A program made the position numbers and the translations under genes. Shown here piece by piece: positions 46,905-56,770 of a stretch of DNA of 64,000 nucleotides. The notes beneath the pieces were generated by a model. That model was not told the DNA's origin. It saw only the letters and a list, made by a program, of their open reading frames with translations, and ran no database searches. Position 1 is the stretch's first letter. Each line of letters begins with the position of its first letter. Origin of the DNA: Prevotella sp. (lineage in GTDB: Bacteria; Bacteroidota; Bacteroidia; Bacteroidales; Bacteroidaceae); the NCBI GenBank assembly GCA_017428925.1, contig JAFRPY010000044.1, forward strand, positions 61,882 through 125,881, read 5' to 3'.

Positions 46905-48500
46905 ATGAAGCAATTATTCATTATGTCATTCGCGCTTGCCGCATTCCTGCTCCCCTCGAATGCTGCCGAGCCCGCTACAGTTACCATTCATGCTGATCAG
47001 GCTGGTGCAAAGATTAACAAGGAAATCTACGGACAGTTTTCCGAGCATCTCGGTTCGTGCATCTACGGCGGACTTTGGGTGGGCGAGAACTCTCAGATTC
47101 CCAACATCAACGGCTATCGCAAAGACGTGTTCGAGGCCCTGAAGGCGCTGAAGATTCCCGTGCTCCGCTGGCCCGGCGGCTGCTTTGCCGACGACTATCA
47201 TTGGATGGACGGCATCGGCCCGAAAGACAAGCGCCCCTCCCTGCGCAACAACAACTGGGGCGGAACCATCGAGGACAACTCTTTCGGCACCCACGAGTTC
47301 CTGAATCTCTGCGAGATGCTGGGCTGCGAACCCTATATCAGCGGAAACGTAGGCTCTGGCACGGTGAAGGAAATGGCCCAGTGGGTGGAGTATATGACAA
47401 GCGACGGTGACACACCCATGGCCCGTCTGCGCCGCCAGAACGGTCGCGAGAAGGCATGGAAAGTGAAATACTTCGGTATCGGCAACGAGGCCTGGGGCTG
47501 CGGCGGTAACATGACGCCGGAATACTATTCCGACGAATACCGCAAGTTCAACACCTACCTGCGCGACCAGGGCAAGAACCGCCTCTACCGCATTGCATCA
47601 GGTGCAAGCGACTATGATTACAACTGGACCAAAGTGCTGATGGAAAAGATTGGCAACCGCATGCAGGGTGTCAGTCTGCATTATTACACCTGCACGGGTT
47701 GGAACGGCTCGAAAGGCTCTGCCATCAACTTCGACAACGACCAGTACTACTGGGCACTGGGCAAATGTCTGGAGATTGAGGAAGTAATCAAGAAGCACAA
47801 GGCCATCATGGACGAGAAAGACCCCAAGGGACGCATTGGACTGCTCGTTGACGAGTGGGGAACATGGTGGGACGAAGAGCCCGGCACCATTCCCGGACAC
47901 CTCTATCAGCAGAACGCCCTTCGCGATGCTTTCGTGGCCGCACTCTCGCTGAACGTTTTCCATAAATACACCGACCGCGTGAAGATGGCCAACATCGCTC
48001 AGGTGGTGAACGTGCTGCAGTCGATGATTCTCACCGACCAGGAAGGCACGGGCCACATGGTGCTGACGCCCACCTACCACGTGTTCGAAATGTACACCCC
48101 GTTCCAGGAGGCCACCTATCTCCCCATCGACCTTGAAACCGAGATCATGCAGGTAAGCAAGGCCTACTTCAAGGAGAAGGAAGGCGCCCAGGACGCTGGC
48201 TACCGCCCCTGCCCCATGCTCTCAGCCTCTGCCGCCAAGACGCAGGATGGTAGCATTGTCTTCGCTCTGACTAATGTCAGTCTCGACAAGGCACAGACCG
48301 TTGAGGTCAATATCGACGGATTCAATGCCAAGAAGGTCAGCGGTCGCATCCTCACTTCCAAGAATGCTTCCGACTTTAATGACTTCCAGAATTCCGACAA
48401 GGTGGCTCCCGCAGAGTTCAAGGACGCAAAATTATCCAAGAAGGGTATCCTCACCGTGAAGATTCCCGCAAAATCGATTATTGTTTTAAATATCAAATAA
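46905..48500 (+). CDS. abfA: Alpha-L-arabinofuranosidase (GH51)
   Basis: A 531-residue glycoside hydrolase with a signal peptide ([20 protein letters not shown]), so it acts outside the cytoplasm. GH51 hallmarks: [35 protein letters not shown], the acid/base motif [12 protein letters not shown], and the nucleophile region [15 protein letters not shown]. It removes terminal L-arabinofuranose from arabinan or arabinoxylan pieces, feeding the isomerase pathway of the same operon. It is 4 bases from the transketolase gene. Confidence 0.93.
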   Translation: MKQLFIMSFALAAFLLPSNAAEPATVTIHADQAGAKINKEIYGQFSEHLGSCIYGGLWVGENSQIPNINGYRKDVFEALKALKIPVLRWPGGCFADDYHWMDGIGPKDKRPSLRNNNWGGTIEDNSFGTHEFLNLCEMLGCEPYISGNVGSGTVKEMAQWVEYMTSDGDTPMARLRRQNGREKAWKVKYFGIGNEAWGCGGNMTPEYYSDEYRKFNTYLRDQGKNRLYRIASGASDYDYNWTKVLMEKIGNRMQGVSLHYYTCTGWNGSKGSAINFDNDQYYWALGKCLEIEEVIKKHKAIMDEKDPKGRIGLLVDEWGTWWDEEPGTIPGHLYQQNALRDAFVAALSLNVFHKYTDRVKMANIAQVVNVLQSMILTDQEGTGHMVLTPTYHVFEMYTPFQEATYLPIDLETEIMQVSKAYFKEKEGAQDAGYRPCPMLSASAAKTQDGSIVFALTNVSLDKAQTVEVNIDGFNAKKVSGRILTSKNASDFNDFQNSDKVAPAEFKDAKLSKKGILTVKIPAKSIIVLNIK

Positions 48501-48504
48501 GAAT

Positions 48505-50517
48505 ATGAACGACAACAAGATTATGAACCGCGCAGCGGATAACATCCGTATCCTTGCTGCTGCAATGGTTGAAAAAGCCAAGAGTGGCCACCCCGGTGGT
48601 GCCATGGGTGGTGCTGACTTCATCAACACCCTCTACAGCGAGTTCCTCGTTTACGATCCCGAAAATCCCGATTGGGAAGGTCGCGACCGTTTCTTCCTCG
48701 ATCCCGGCCACATGGCTCCAATGCTCTATGCACAGCTCGCCCTCATCGGCAAGTACAGTCTGGAAGAGCTCCAGCAGCTCCGTCAGTGGGGATCTCCTAC
48801 TCACGGACACCCCGAGCGTAATCTTGCCCGTGGCATTGAGAACACCAGCGGTCCTCTCGGACAGGGACATGCCTATGCCGTTGGTGCTGCCATCGCAGCT
48901 AAGTTCCTCAAGGCCCGTCTCGGCAATGTGATGAACCAGAACATCTATGCCTATATTTCCGACGGTGGCGTAGAAGAAGAAATTTCTCAGGGCACAGGCC
49001 GTATCGCCGGTACACTGGGTCTCGACAACCTCATCATGTTCTACGATGCCAACGCTATCCAGCTCTCTACGAAGGTAGAAGACGTGATGAACGAAGACAC
49101 CGCCAAGAAGTATGAGGCTTGGGGATGGTACGTTCAGAAGATCAATGGTAACGACGTTGACGAAATCCGTGCTGCCATCAAGAACGCACAGGCCGAGACA
49201 GAGCGTCCTTCGCTCATCATCGGTGCCTGCGTGATGGGAAAGGGTGCCCGCAAGGCCGACGGTTCCAGCTACGAGTCGAACTGCGCTACACACGGTGCTC
49301 CCCTCGGTGGCGACAACTTCGTGCAGACCATGAAGAACCTCGGTGCCGATCCCGAGAATCCTTTCCAGATCTTCCCCGAAGTGCAGGAACTCTACGCAAA
49401 GCGTGCTGCCGAACTGAAGCAGATTTGCGCTGAGCGCTATGCTGCCAAGGCAGAATGGGCAAAGGGACATCCCGTACAGGCTGCCCAGATGGAGCAGTGG
49501 TTCAAGGGCGAGGCTCCCAAGGTTGACTGGAGCAAGGTTGAACAGAAGGCCGGTGCTGCTACCCGCGGTGCAAGTGCTACCGTTCTGAGCGTACTTGCCG
49601 AGCAGGTGCCCAACATGATCTGTGCTTCTGCCGACCTGTCTAACTCAGACAAGACCGACGGATTCCTGAAGAAGACCCACGCTTTCGTGAAGGGCGACTT
49701 CAGCGGCGCATTCTTCCAGGCTGGTGTTGCTGAGCTTACCATGGCTTGCTGCTGCATCGGTATGGCTCTCCACGGCGGTGTTATCCCCGCTTGCGGAACC
49801 TTCTTCGTATTCTCCGACTATATGAAGCCCGCCGTTCGTATGGCTGCCCTGATGGAGCTTCCCGTGAAGTTCATCTGGACCCACGATGCATTCCGCGTAG
49901 GTGAGGATGGTCCTACCCATGAGCCCGTTGAGCAGGAGGCACAGATCCGTCTGATGGAAAAACTGAAGAACCACAGCGGCAAGAACTCAATGCTCGTTGT
50001 TCGTCCCGCCGATGCCGAGGAGACTACCGTCTGCTGGCGCATGGCCATGGAGAACACAACCACTCCTACAGCACTTATCTTCTCTCGTCAGAACATAGAT
50101 ATGCTCCCCGAGGGCAACGACTACAACCAGGCCGAAAAGGGTGCTTATGTAGTGGCTGGCAGCGATGAGGACTACGACGTAATTCTCCTGGCTTCCGGTT
50201 CTGAGGTATCTACCCTCGAGGCTGGTGCAAAACTGCTGAAGGCCGACGGCATCAAGGTTCGCGTGGTGAGCGTTCCTTCTGAGGGTCTCTTCCGTTCACA
50301 GTCGAAGGAGTACCAGCAGAGCGTGCTGCCTGTAGGCAAGAAGAAGTTCGGTATGACCGCTGGTCTGCCTGTCACCCTCGAAGGTCTCGTAGGTGCCGAC
50401 GGTTGCGTATGGGGTCTCGAAAGCTTTGGTTTCTCTGCTCCCTACAAGGTGCTCGACGAGAAACTCGGCTACACTGGTCAGAACGTCTACGACCAAGTGA
50501 AGAAGCTGCTGGCATAA
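48505..50517 (+). CDS. tkt: Transketolase
   Basis: A 670-residue thiamine-diphosphate enzyme that processes the xylulose 5-phosphate produced by the arabinose pathway. Visible: AKSGHPGGAMGGADF, NTSGPLGQGHAYAVG (TPP/substrate region), the TPP-Mg stretch AYISDGGVEEE, and the pyrimidine domain THDAFRVGEDGPTHEPVEQ. Length is normal. It ends the operon, followed by a perfect palindromic terminator. Confidence 0.96.
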   Translation: MNDNKIMNRAADNIRILAAAMVEKAKSGHPGGAMGGADFINTLYSEFLVYDPENPDWEGRDRFFLDPGHMAPMLYAQLALIGKYSLEELQQLRQWGSPTHGHPERNLARGIENTSGPLGQGHAYAVGAAIAAKFLKARLGNVMNQNIYAYISDGGVEEEISQGTGRIAGTLGLDNLIMFYDANAIQLSTKVEDVMNEDTAKKYEAWGWYVQKINGNDVDEIRAAIKNAQAETERPSLIIGACVMGKGARKADGSSYESNCATHGAPLGGDNFVQTMKNLGADPENPFQIFPEVQELYAKRAAELKQICAERYAAKAEWAKGHPVQAAQMEQWFKGEAPKVDWSKVEQKAGAATRGASATVLSVLAEQVPNMICASADLSNSDKTDGFLKKTHAFVKGDFSGAFFQAGVAELTMACCCIGMALHGGVIPACGTFFVFSDYMKPAVRMAALMELPVKFIWTHDAFRVGEDGPTHEPVEQEAQIRLMEKLKNHSGKNSMLVVRPADAEETTVCWRMAMENTTTPTALIFSRQNIDMLPEGNDYNQAEKGAYVVAGSDEDYDVILLASGSEVSTLEAGAKLLKADGIKVRVVSVPSEGLFRSQSKEYQQSVLPVGKKKFGMTAGLPVTLEGLVGADGCVWGLESFGFSAPYKVLDEKLGYTGQNVYDQVKKLLA

Positions 50518-50576
50518 CGGCAGTCTGATTCCACATATTACAAAAGGTTTACGCCTACTCAAACAACATTAACACA

Positions 50577-50608
50577 GAATCCGTGCTGTTAACAGCACGG
50601 ATTCTTTT
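50577..50608 (+). terminator. Terminator after transketolase
   Basis: A perfect 28-base palindrome (GAATCCGTGCTGTT and its complement, 50577-50604) followed by TTTT. It closes the arabinose operon and faces the end of the MACPF gene. Confidence 0.88.
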
Positions 50609-50635
50609 ATGTCCAGTCTATATGGGTGTTCGCGC

Positions 50636-53044
50636 TTAATTTGCCACGAGGCGGACGGCCATGACTTTCTTCACTGTATTGCCCCACTTGACGATGTCAA
50701 AAGTACCGTCGGTCTTGACGCAGATGTGGTGTTCGTCGGAGGTCATGTACTCCATGTGACCGTCCTCATGGTTGGTGGTCCACTCGTCTACGCCCTTGTA
50801 CGTCTGCCATATTCCGTAGTCATTGTCAACCTCCTTATGGGTATCCCAGCTATACCAGCTGCGTACGATGGCATTAAAGCCTGATAGGTTGTCGTCGAAG
50901 AGGCGCTTGGCCGGTGTAGCGTAGCTGTTAGTCGAGAGCAGGCTCTTCACTGCCTGATAGTCCTGACTGGTGGCCACCTTCCATCCTGCGGGGATGTTGT
51001 TGCCGTTCTTAGCCTGCAAGTCGGTGTAATATGAGCACAGGGTAATGAACGTTATCTGCGGCTTGTTCTTGTCCTCGTTGGTGTCGTACTTCTTATGGCA
51101 GTCGCCCTTGATTTCAGCGGCATAGTCCTCACGGATCCAGAGCTTGGTGGCAATCTTCACCAGCGGATAGTTGTACTTTGCGTCAGTCCAGGCCATTTTA
51201 GATTTCTTGCTGTTCGGATCAATGACGGAGCCGTAGACGCGCCGCGTGCCTTCCATATACTTGCCTTTCACCTGTGTGCTAATAACTTCAGACTCGGCCA
51301 CCATGCCACTGTGATACTCCTTTGTGAAGAGTTTGTTGTCGCGAACATAGACTGTGGAGAGTTGCCCCTTCTTAGCGCCTTCGATGCGGGTGTAGGTGAT
51401 GCTGCCGTCGTTGTTCCAGTTGATGTACTGTGGAGCGTAGTCGGCATTGCCGATGAAGAGGCCGTTGCTATAGACAGGCTTGCCGCTGACTACGGGGTAG
51501 ACCACTGTGACACGTCCTGAGGGGTTAATGTCGGGGAGGTACTCGTTGCAGATCTGGGCCACCACCTTATTCTTGCTATACACTTCTTGGACCAGCGTGG
51601 TGCGGGCGTCGTTGTTGAAGGTGGGGATGGTGAACATGGCCATCTCGCCAGTCTTCACGATGTTGCTCTCAGGGTTCAGGTCGTACTCGGCCATGCCGCT
51701 CTCGATGTAGTCACGCAACTTCTGCTGGCGCTCGGGGTACTTAGCATCTACAAGCTCCAAGATGGGCATCATCTCCATGTCGTACTTGCCGTTGGTGCCT
51801 ACCACTACCAGGTTCGACTCGTTGTCCAGTGAGTTGATCCAATTCTGCATGTACTGGGTGCTATCGTTGCCTATGCCGCTGATGGCTATCACTGCATCGT
51901 AGGAGCCGCCTTCTGCGCTGACGCGTACACTGCCCTTCTCGTCTGTCATCTGGTGCGATTTTTTCTGTTCAACTGATACCTGGGTGTCAGACTCAATGAA
52001 CTTGTTCTTGTAGTTGGCGTTGGCCCACATCTTCAGGTCGTTCTCTGACTGCACGTGCTTCTTGTCGATAGTAGTGGCGTAGCGCAAGCGACCGCCAAGG
52101 GGAGCCTTCACAAGCAAGTGGGTGCCGTAGGAATTGATGACGTCCTGGAAGTTCTTGGTGTCGATGCTGCCGTTGCCGTCGATGACGCGCTTGGCATCAT
52201 CGGTCATGTAGTTGCGCACATTATTCTTTTGGATACCTCCCAGGTAAGCCTGTGTCAAGGCCACATCGACCGTACCCAATGCGAACGTGTTCTCCGTGCG
52301 GCTCACATCCTCGTGGGTGAACGATGCGCCGACCTCGGCCTTGAAGCCTCCGAACGAGCCCTTCAGAGTGCTTGATGACTCCATCTTGCGGGCTATCTCG
52401 TCGATGGTGTTGCCCGTGTGGGTGGTAATCTTAAAGTCAGCAGTCACACCGGCGGTGTAGCGTCCGTAGTTGCTACCTGCGGCAGCCAGCTTTTCAATGG
52501 CGATGATGGGACAATGCATCACGGCTCCCCTGCCTGGCTGGCGGCAGATGTTGTAGCCGTAGCCTACACCCCAGATGATGTCGCCCTTTGGGATGTCGCC
52601 GTCAGCCACTCCCGAGGCGCGTGTCAGGCTGGGATTATCGAGGTTGCACTTCTGGCCGAGATGGATGGTCTTATTGTTCTCAGGGTGCTGCAAGTCGCTG
52701 ATGCACAACTCGGCGGCATTGCGCTCATCAGTCCAGTTGTCGAGCACGCAGAGCTTCACCGTCTGGCGGCCCACGCCCTCACTGGGCAGTGCATAGCAGA
52801 AGTGGTGATCGTCGTTCTGGAAATTGATATCAATCTTCCATGCACCGTCGGTCTGAACCTCCAAGGGAACGGTGTAACTGTACTGTTCCAGATTCATCAT
52901 GTTGCTGCCGACGGCGATGGCATCGCCATGGTTGTTGTCCAATTCGTTCAGGTCGTCTGAACATGCTGTGAAACCGAAACCGGAAATACCTGCGGTCAGG
53001 ATGCTCATAAGCATCGTCTTGACCAAATTCTTCTTTGTCTTCAT
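50636..53044 (-). CDS. MACPF-domain surface lipoprotein with FISUMP-like C-terminus
   Basis: An 802-residue lipoprotein: signal peptide with lipobox FTAC (Cys28), then SDDLNE, an acidic stretch like the Bacteroidetes surface-export signal. Residues about 55-130 look like a BACON-type beta domain (DGAWKIDINF). The MACPF core lies at about 150-450, with the signature SYGTHLLVKAPLGGRL at 305-320. The end, about 650-800, resembles a FISUMP domain (KIATKLWIRED, IPAGWKVATSQDY, GFNAIVRSWYSW). Bacteroidales antimicrobial BSAP proteins are MACPF pore formers, so a role in killing relatives is possible; a host- or glycan-binding role is an alternative. Confidence 0.85.
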   Translation of the reverse strand: MKTKKNLVKTMLMSILTAGISGFGFTACSDDLNELDNNHGDAIAVGSNMMNLEQYSYTVPLEVQTDGAWKIDINFQNDDHHFCYALPSEGVGRQTVKLCVLDNWTDERNAAELCISDLQHPENNKTIHLGQKCNLDNPSLTRASGVADGDIPKGDIIWGVGYGYNICRQPGRGAVMHCPIIAIEKLAAAGSNYGRYTAGVTADFKITTHTGNTIDEIARKMESSSTLKGSFGGFKAEVGASFTHEDVSRTENTFALGTVDVALTQAYLGGIQKNNVRNYMTDDAKRVIDGNGSIDTKNFQDVINSYGTHLLVKAPLGGRLRYATTIDKKHVQSENDLKMWANANYKNKFIESDTQVSVEQKKSHQMTDEKGSVRVSAEGGSYDAVIAISGIGNDSTQYMQNWINSLDNESNLVVVGTNGKYDMEMMPILELVDAKYPERQQKLRDYIESGMAEYDLNPESNIVKTGEMAMFTIPTFNNDARTTLVQEVYSKNKVVAQICNEYLPDINPSGRVTVVYPVVSGKPVYSNGLFIGNADYAPQYINWNNDGSITYTRIEGAKKGQLSTVYVRDNKLFTKEYHSGMVAESEVISTQVKGKYMEGTRRVYGSVIDPNSKKSKMAWTDAKYNYPLVKIATKLWIREDYAAEIKGDCHKKYDTNEDKNKPQITFITLCSYYTDLQAKNGNNIPAGWKVATSQDYQAVKSLLSTNSYATPAKRLFDDNLSGFNAIVRSWYSWDTHKEVDNDYGIWQTYKGVDEWTTNHEDGHMEYMTSDEHHICVKTDGTFDIVKWGNTVKKVMAVRLVAN

Positions 53045-53129
53045 AATCGTGAAATTTTAAATGATTTATTATTTTCTTGTTACTTACTATTTTTATCGCC
53101 AGGAAGGTTGTTTGTTCCTTTTGACATTG

Positions 53130-53161
53130 CAAAAGTAGGTTGATTTACAACACGAAACAAG
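53130..53161 (-). promoter_or_regulatory. Promoter of the MACPF gene
   Basis: Minus strand CTTG (53161-53158), 20 bases, TACTTTTG (53137-53130). The -7 box matches TAnnTTTG; the -33 box has one mismatch, which fits a gene needing an activator. Confidence 0.65.
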
Positions 53162-53203
53162 AAATCTCACGATTTTTGATGAAGGTTGTAGCGTCTCACG
53201 ACG
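53162..53203 (-). promoter_or_regulatory. Paired TCGTGAGA sites upstream of the MACPF promoter
   Basis: AAATCTCACGATTT (53162-53175) and CGTCTCACGACG (53192-53203) share TCTCACGA 29 bases apart. In each, the flanking arms are complementary (AAATC/GATTT and CGTC/GACG) though the arms differ. They lie directly upstream of the -33 box, where an activator such as the neighbouring AraC-type protein could bind. Confidence 0.5.
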
Positions 53204-53253
53204 GAGAAAGCGTCATCCGTTGGAAGGTGTTGCCAAATTTGACGCATGGGGGT

Positions 53254-53844
53254 CTATTCGTCGCGCATAAAAAGCATTCGGTACTCCACAGGGGTCATAC
53301 CTATGACGTCCTGTATGCGTCGCTGCAGGGTGCGCACCTTGCCCAGTCCGCTCTCTTCGGCGATGGCAGCAATGCTGTACTGCGGCATTTCACGCAGCAG
53401 GCGCATGGCCTCCATCGTGCGCAGATGGTCTATATATGCCTCTGGTGTCCGGTGCATTGAACGGTTGCGGAACAGTTTCGCCAGTCTGACTTGACTGATT
53501 CCTAAGAGTTCGGCCAGCTGTGGCGGACCGAAGTCAGGGTCGAGATGACGGTGGCTCTCCTCCAGCTTCAGTTCGATGAGTGCCATCAACTGACTGTCGT
53601 CCTGAAGGTCGGCATTGCGCTGCCGTTTGGCGTTGCCCTCCATCAGTTCTCGGGCCACCTCGGCACGTCGGCGCAACTCCACATCCTCCTCCAGTTGTTC
53701 ACTGAGGGCAAGGTTGCGATTCATCAGTCGGAAGAACTGGTCCTTTAGCTCTTCTATCTGTCGCCGTAGGCCGGCAACCTCAGCCTGCAGTCTCTGGTTG
53801 TCAGCCTGAAGCTGCTTAATCTCTTCCTCCGTCATTATCGGCAT
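53254..53844 (-). CDS. AraC-type regulator with N-terminal coiled coil
   Basis: A 196-residue protein. Residues about 5-75 form a heptad-rich coiled coil (EEIKQLQADNQRLQAEVAGL). The C-terminal AraC/XylS DNA-binding domain, about 95-192, has two HTHs: LAELLGISQVRLAKLFRNR and IAAIAEESGLGKVRTLQRRI, ending IGMTPVEYRML. There is no sugar-binding or receiver domain. Its start overlaps the STAS gene by 10 bases, so the switch module and the regulator are coupled. It likely controls the MACPF gene that begins 209 bases downstream. Confidence 0.82.
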   Translation of the reverse strand: MPIMTEEEIKQLQADNQRLQAEVAGLRRQIEELKDQFFRLMNRNLALSEQLEEDVELRRRAEVARELMEGNAKRQRNADLQDDSQLMALIELKLEESHRHLDPDFGPPQLAELLGISQVRLAKLFRNRSMHRTPEAYIDHLRTMEAMRLLREMPQYSIAAIAEESGLGKVRTLQRRIQDVIGMTPVEYRMLFMRDE

Positions 53845-54140
53845 ATCTTAAAAAGTTGGTCGAACCCTGTCTCTACAAACACGTCATACATCTCGTCGTT
53901 CATTCCTGAAATAATGGTCTGGCTACCTTTGCTGCGGGCATTCTTCAGCACAGCGAGAAACAGGCGCAGTCCGCTGCTGCAGATGTATGTCAGCTGGCTG
54001 CAGTCGAGGATGATGTCGTGGCCTTCACAGTTGTCGAGCACTTGGATGTCCTTCTTTACCTGTGCTGTGGCACCAGTGTCGAGGCGGCCTTCGAAAGTCA
54101 TCACGAAGTTCTGGTCTTCTTCTCTGAATGTTGTCTTCAT
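53835..54140 (-). CDS. STAS-domain anti-sigma factor antagonist-like protein
   Basis: A 101-residue single STAS domain. The phosphorylatable serine lies in LTYICSSGLRLFLAVL, as in SpoIIAA/RsbV. In partner switching, the kinase phosphorylates this Ser and the SpoIIE phosphatase removes it. Here both activities are encoded by the gene immediately upstream (7 bases away). The target released by the switch is not a sigma factor gene in this window; the AraC-type protein is the obvious candidate effector. Confidence 0.88.
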   Translation of the reverse strand: MKTTFREEDQNFVMTFEGRLDTGATAQVKKDIQVLDNCEGHDIILDCSQLTYICSSGLRLFLAVLKNARSKGSQTIISGMNDEMYDVFVETGFDQLFKICR

Positions 54141-54147
54141 AATCTTC

Positions 54148-56522
54148 TTATACCTTATTTAATATATTACTTGATTGATTCTGTCTTTTTACAAGCGTTA
54201 GTATGTTGCAGCCGTCCCGCCGCTCATAGCTGACACCGTCGGTGTAGCGGTGCATCAGGTGAATGCCCAGTCCGCCGATGGGACGCGCGTCGGCATCAAG
54301 ACTGGTGTCGGCAGGGCTGGCTGTTGTGGGATCGAAGGGGCGTCCTCTGTCGCTGATGATAATCGTTAGAAGGTTATCAGCGATGAAGGCATCGATACGC
54401 ACCTCGCCATCAGCATCGGGCGGATAGGCGTAGTTCATCACATTGACAACAGCCTCCTCTACGGCAATGTTCAGTTTGGTGGCCGAGGCATTGTCAATAC
54501 CAGCCTGCTCACAGATCTGCTCCATCAACTCGCCCAGGCGCTCCGTCTGGGACACGTCGCATGGGAGTGTGAGGGTGAAAGGCGGATGGTGGTGGGAAGA
54601 GGGAGGAGAATAGCGTAGGGCAAACATGGTGAGGTCATCGCTCTGCTCGGTATTGCCGACAAACTCATGGACGGCCCGTTCCATGCTTTCAACCAGTCGT
54701 TGAGGATCGTCGCCGGAAGTCTTGAGTTGCTGCTTCATACGCCCCTCGCCGAACAACTGCCGGTTGACGTCTTCCGCCTCAGTCAGTCCGTCGGTATAGA
54801 CGAAGAGCATGCTGCCTGAGGCAAGTATGGTTTCCTGCGCCTTAAACTCCCAGTAGGGCATGGCTCCCACGGGCAGGTTACGCTCAACGTGCAGAGGCTG
54901 GCCGTTGATGTAAGGCTTTTTATGACCGGCATTACAATAGCAAAGCCTTCCCGTGTCAAGGTCAAAAATACCCACGAAAAGAGTGATGAACGCCTCCAGG
55001 TCGCTGTGCCCCGTCATGTTGTCGTTCATACGCATTACGATGCGCTCAGGTTCAGTCTCGTTTTCAGCCAAGAGGCGGAACGCGCTGCAGGCCATTGTCA
55101 TCACCAGGGCGGCAGGCACTCCTTTGCCCGACACGTCGCCTACGCAAAAGTATAGTCTGTTGGCATACTGGAAGTAATCGTAGAAATCGCCGCCCACAGC
55201 CTTGGCCGGTGTCAGCGAGGCGTACAGTGTATATGCGGGAAACGATGCTGAACAAGAAGCAAAAGCGGGCAGCATGGCCATCTGGATCTGCCGCGCAATG
55301 GTAAGCTCGCTCTCAATGGATGCCTTCTCGGCTGTAGTAGCCTTGAGGTCATTGATATATTGCCTGAGTGACTGTTGCATATTGCTAAAGGAGTCGCGCA
55401 GCTGGCGTATCTCATCGTTGTGGGGGATGACGGGCAGCGGTGCGTTGAAGTTACCCTTGGCCACTTCGTCGACCGACTTGGACAAATCTTGTAGAGGAAG
55501 TGTTGACTTGCGGATGGTGAAGCGGCATAAAAAGTAGATGGCCACACGGCCAAGGAAGATGAACACGGCAATCAGTATGAAGAAAAAAAATGGAGGGGAT
55601 GACGATCTTCAGTTGCGGCACGATGATAGCTACCGTCCATCCGGTATGCTCCAGCGGAGCATAGAACACGTATGACGTAACACCTTCAATGGCGGTCTTG
55701 ATGACGCCTCGCTTACCCTTGCCCATTTCGCGGGCCAAGTTGTGGGCTACAGAGTCTGGCTGCTGGCGCAGCGACTCGTAGAAGTTGCCGTTCAAGATGC
55801 GTTTCTCGTCAGGATGAACGATGAAAGTGCCGTCGGGGGTCAACGATGATGCTATATGCAAGTCCGCCTGCCCATAGCCTTTCGCTGTTCAACGTTAGGT
55901 CGAGCTGCTGCAGCTGGGTATGCAGCCAGTTGAGCGACACGTCAGCACCGAAGATGCCCACCTCGCGGCCCTGACTGTTGCGGATGGGCATCGAGTAGGA
56001 ACACACCACCGCCTTGGCTCCTTCATGGTCGTAATAGGGCTGTGTCCAATAGCCGCCATTGGCAGCACAGGCCTTGGCATACCACCCCTGGCTCAGGTAG
56101 TCGTGCGAGGCTGAACCCAGTTGCACGGTGTCTATCCGTCCATCGCGCCAAACGGCGTATGGCTCAAACAACCGTCCTTGTTCAGGATAGTAGTCGGCCT
56201 CGAAAGCGGCGAATACCCCTGCAATCTGAGGGTTCTGCTGCAGAAAGTCTGTGAGGGCGCCATAGACGGCCTGTGGCGTGGCCAGCCGTTCTTCTACGTC
56301 GACAATATTGTTAGTCGTAGCCACCTCTACACCGTTCAGCACCTTCTCCACCGACAGGTTCACCGTCTCCATCAATGCTTCATAGTAATCCTGTGTCTTG
56401 AGGTTCATCACCTTGGTCGAGATCAGGAAAATACAGACGCTGACGGCAATCAGTGTCACCATCATAGCCCACACGATGCGACTGGTCAGGCGGTTGGAGA
56501 AAGAGCGGAAAGATTGTTTCAT
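54148..56522 (-). pseudogene. Membrane sensor with HAMP, SpoIIE phosphatase and HATPase kinase domains; two frameshifts
   Basis: Read through both frameshifts this is a protein of about 790 residues: TM helix, dCache-like periplasmic sensor (about 40-290), second TM, HAMP (STLPLQDLSKSVDEVAKGNF), PP2C/SpoIIE phosphatase (VGGDFYDYFQ, GDVSGKGVPAALVM) and a C-terminal HATPase like RsbW/SpoIIAB (KLNIAVEEAVVNVMNYAY, ISDRGRPFDP). It would set the phosphorylation of the STAS protein. The frame breaks at a run of five G (55835-55839; four would restore it) and again at eight A (55583-55590; seven would restore it). Sequencing error, decay or phase variation are all possible. Confidence 0.85.
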
Positions 56523-56545
56523 GTTTAAAGTAGCAATTACGTAGG

Positions 56546-56553
56546 CAAAATTA
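56546..56553 (-). promoter_or_regulatory. -7 box of the sensor/STAS/AraC operon
   Basis: TAATTTTG on the minus strand at 56553-56546, 24 bases before the ATG at 56522. The nearest -33-like box (ATTG) is 23 bases away, so the promoter is weak or needs help. Confidence 0.5.
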
Positions 56554-56706
56554 CACTATTTTTTGGAAACTCGTTACAATTTGCCTCACCTTTTTTCGTA
56601 TTTTTGGCTGATATGGGCAGGAATCAAGTGGCGCGGGAGGTAATCGGAGTCGGACGGGCCACCAAGTATCAAAAAAAGAAACATATTGAGGAAAGTGGCC
56701 GAAAAA

Positions 56707-56738
56707 TTTGTTTATTCATGAGGATTGCTGTACCTTTG
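56707..56738 (+). promoter_or_regulatory. Promoter of rpiB
   Basis: TTTG at 56707-56710, exactly 20 bases, TACCTTTG at 56731-56738; a full consensus match 33 bases before the ATG. Confidence 0.8.
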
Positions 56739-56770
56739 CACATGTTTACTAAACTAAAAGATAAACAAGT

